A stretch of DNA of 7,996 nucleotides. Source: JAZQLP01 sp045629205. Its GTDB lineage: Bacteria > Bacillota > Clostridia > Oscillospirales > UBA644. How positions within the stretch are numbered: position 1 is the first letter of the stretch; the number at the start of each line of letters is the position of its first letter. The notes under the pieces were generated by a model. It was not told the origin of the DNA. It was given only the letters and a program-made list of their open reading frames with translations, and made no database searches. Both the position numbers and the translations under genes were made by a program. The stretch lies in assembly GCA_045629205.1 (NCBI GenBank), contig JAZQQT010000143.1:1-7996 (forward strand). The letters run 5' to 3'. This document shows positions 6,611-7,996 of the stretch, in pieces.

Positions 6611-7469
6611 AAATATCCGATATTACAGGCAAAAATGCGATCTGACACAAAGTCAGTTGGCAAAATTGCTTTCTGTCAGTACGCAGACCATTTCACGTTG
6701 GGAAGTCGGAGAGAATATGCCGGATGTTTCGATTCTTCCGAAAATTGCCGATGCTTTCGGTATTTCTTTGGATGCACTGTTTGATCGTCATCCGACAAAC
6801 GATTATCATCTGATACAAACGATCTATGACGATATGCTGAATGTATCGGACAGCGAGACACTTTGGGGCTGTCCTCAAAAAATTCATGAGATACGGAAAA
6901 TATCACTGATTTCGGAATTTATGGCACTCACGGTAGATACCAACGGAAAAACCGAAGACCTTCTTGAGTATTATTCTTTACCCCTTGAAACGGATACTTT
7001 GAACAACTCAATGGAACAGGTATGTGACGGTGGATTCACTTTTTCTTCCAACAGAAAAGAATTACCTTTCCAAACAGTGTTTGAAGAACCGGAAAATGGA
7101 TTCGGAATCGTCTTCGATCATACGGAAACGATTAGTGAAGTGTTCGGTATTCTATCGGATACAGAGGTAATCAAGGCATTGAAAATCCTGTTCAGTAAAA
7201 AGGATGGTATCATATTTGACTCGGAGTATGCCAAAACTGCACTTGGAATGGAATTTCCGATTGATACGCTCAATAAACTGTGCAAGATCAGAATACTGCA
7301 TTCGGAAGAAATCATCATTGACGGAAAGCCCGTAACAATATGGAAAATGCGTCAAAAATGCGGAATCATCGCACTTTTTGCGATCTTGAACGAGTACTTA
7401 TTCCATAACAGAAGCTTTGATCACCAAGGTAACAGCCGAACAAAACCATTTGTAAACATAGAGAAATAA
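6597..7469 (+). CDS. XRE-family transcriptional regulator, second of a paralogous pair
   Basis: The 290-aa protein has a textbook Cro/CI HTH at residues 4-63: NIRYYRQKCDLTQSQLAKLL (6-25), SVSTQTISRWEVGENMPDVS (26-45) and IADAFGISLDALF (50-62). The C-terminal half (about 140-270) mirrors the preceding regulator: ILSDTEVIKALKILF (185-199) matches LLGDEDFLKCLTHLM there, and IRILHSEEIII (231-241) matches FNLCSSETVFI. Two in-frame ATGs exist, at 6597 and 6600. GGAGG (6586-6590) is 6 nt from the first and 9 nt from the second, so either may be used. The start lies inside the end of the upstream gene, which implies coupled translation and possibly a fixed ratio of the two proteins, perhaps as a heterodimer (inference). 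No transmembrane segment is visible. Confidence 0.9.
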   Translation: MMLNENIRYYRQKCDLTQSQLAKLLSVSTQTISRWEVGENMPDVSILPKIADAFGISLDALFDRHPTNDYHLIQTIYDDMLNVSDSETLWGCPQKIHEIRKISLISEFMALTVDTNGKTEDLLEYYSLPLETDTLNNSMEQVCDGGFTFSSNRKELPFQTVFEEPENGFGIVFDHTETISEVFGILSDTEVIKALKILFSKKDGIIFDSEYAKTALGMEFPIDTLNKLCKIRILHSEEIIIDGKPVTIWKMRQKCGIIALFAILNEYLFHNRSFDHQGNSRTKPFVNIEK

Positions 7470-7506
7470 AGTATTCATTCTTCATATACCGTCAAAGGTG
7501 AGTGAA

Positions 7507-7725
7507 TTGAAAGACAAATATCCAATCGCGCACTGTCCGAACTGTCGTCGAACGGTGCTGTACTCGGACGATCCGAGAGAAAAGAAAAACGTGACGATCA
7601 ATATCGCCGAGCCGGATTATCACGGAACGATGATGCTTTGCGGGAAATGCAAGACCATGCTTGCGGTGATCGAAAAGCCGAAGGTCGCAGAGGGATTTGT
7701 TGCGCTGCCGATTATTTGCTTATAA
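7507..7725 (+). CDS. Small protein with two CXXC motifs (zinc-ribbon-like), function unknown
   Basis: This 72-aa protein has CPNC (10-13) and CGKC (45-48), the spacing of a four-cysteine zinc ribbon, joined by a polar stretch and ending in a hydrophobic GFVALPIICL. It may bind zinc and act as an adaptor or nucleic-acid-binding protein. I do not recognise a named family. Start choice: TTG at 7507 has AGGTGA (7496-7501) 5 nt upstream, which fits the 3' end of the Shine-Dalgarno consensus. The alternative GTG at 7498 (75 aa) lies within that site and has no ribosome binding site of its own. It follows the second regulator after 37 nt and precedes the sigma gene by 63 nt, so co-transcription is plausible. 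Its bases look richer in GC than those of its neighbours. Confidence 0.7.
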   Translation: MKDKYPIAHCPNCRRTVLYSDDPREKKNVTINIAEPDYHGTMMLCGKCKTMLAVIEKPKVAEGFVALPIICL

Positions 7726-7760
7726 TTTCCCAACCTTTTTGAATTTCAGTGTCTATATGG

Positions 7761-7774
7761 TTGAAAGCTTTCAA
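7761..7774. repeat. 14-bp perfect palindrome in front of the sigma gene
   Basis: TTGAAAGCTTTCAA is its own reverse complement over all 14 bases. Its last two bases join the sigma gene's ribosome binding site (AAGGAG, 7773-7778). It could be an operator for a dimeric regulator, such as one of the XRE proteins upstream, or a weak RNA hairpin (five pairs, AGCT loop) affecting translation start. No T run follows, so it is not a terminator. Confidence 0.55.
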
Positions 7775-7788
7775 GGAGACTCAAACAA

Positions 7789-7996
7789 ATGAACAGAAAT
7801 GATGCTGAAAAGGAAATATCTGCATTTATCAAGCCGATTTTCGGATTTACTTTGAAACGCTGTAAATCTTTGCAGGATGCCGAAGATTTGTCGCAGGAGA
7901 TCATTCTACGCGCCTATCGTGCTTTGACGGTACGGGACGATATTGATAATATCGACAAGTTTATTTGGACAATTGCACATAATATGCTTGCCAATT
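7789..7996 (+). CDS. RNA polymerase sigma-70 family factor, ECF-like (partial, right edge)
   Basis: The 69 visible residues form the start of sigma-70 region 2: a helix with FIKPIFGFTLKRC (13-25), the core-binding signature DAEDLSQEIILRAYRAL (30-46), and FIWTIAHNMLAN (58-69), which begins the -10 recognition part. Such factors bind core RNA polymerase and redirect it to a specific promoter set. The start ATG has AAGGAG (7773-7778) 10 nt upstream. The reading frame is open to the window edge, so region 4 and any anti-sigma partner lie outside. Clostridial factors of this kind often precede a membrane or effector gene (general knowledge, not visible here). It could be controlled by the two XRE regulators and the palindrome before it. 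Confidence 0.88.
   Translation, partial: MNRNDAEKEISAFIKPIFGFTLKRCKSLQDAEDLSQEIILRAYRALTVRDDIDNIDKFIWTIAHNMLAN

Noticed and set aside
7938..7954. Inverted repeat CGATATT-GAT-AATATCG inside the sigma gene
   Set aside because: It lies in coding sequence for DDIDNIDK, where aspartate, isoleucine and asparagine codons readily produce such symmetry. Nothing else supports a function.
5465..7996. Integrative element or phage boundary near the XRE/sigma cassette
   Set aside because: XRE and sigma genes occur in such elements, but no integrase, relaxase, attachment repeat or tRNA is visible here.

Overview
The window looks like chromosomal DNA of a low-to-moderate-GC member of the Clostridia (Bacillota), probably an uncultured gut-type lineage. 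The evidence is the Gram-positive gene order ylxM-ffh-rpsP, strong AGGAGG-type ribosome binding sites, near-consensus sigma-A promoters, and protein families (DUF5107, YunG-like, clostridial XRE regulators, ECF-type sigma) common in that group. Species cannot be named from this sequence.

Region 1 (1-1816, minus strand) is the signal recognition particle operon: ylxM (HTH accessory protein), ffh (SRP GTPase) and the first five codons of rpsP (ribosomal protein S16), which runs off the left edge. A consensus promoter (TTGACA-N17-TATAAT on the minus strand) drives it, with a 7-8-7 inverted repeat at its start site.

Region 2 (2022-5464, plus strand) is a compact three-gene operon from a second good promoter (TTGACA-N17-TATAGT), divergent from ylxM. 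It encodes a small YunG-like protein with a possible Cys-His-Asp triad, a cytoplasmic DUF5107/TPR protein with an aldose-epimerase-like beta-sandwich domain, and a tandem two-domain GNAT acetyltransferase that starts at TTG. The first two genes overlap by 17 nt and the third follows after 19 nt. The shared role is unknown.

Region 3 (5465-7996, plus strand) begins with 237 bp of noncoding, AT-rich DNA containing a TTGATT-N17-TATAAT promoter. It continues with two paralogous XRE-type regulators that overlap, a small two-CXXC (zinc-ribbon-like) protein, and the start of an ECF-like sigma-70 factor cut by the right edge. A 14-bp perfect palindrome lies directly in front of the sigma gene and reaches into its ribosome binding site. 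This is the most system-like part of the window: a regulatory cassette whose output genes probably lie beyond the right edge.

No tRNA, rRNA, CRISPR array, insertion sequence or clear intrinsic terminator was seen. No gene-free stretch exceeds 300 bases.
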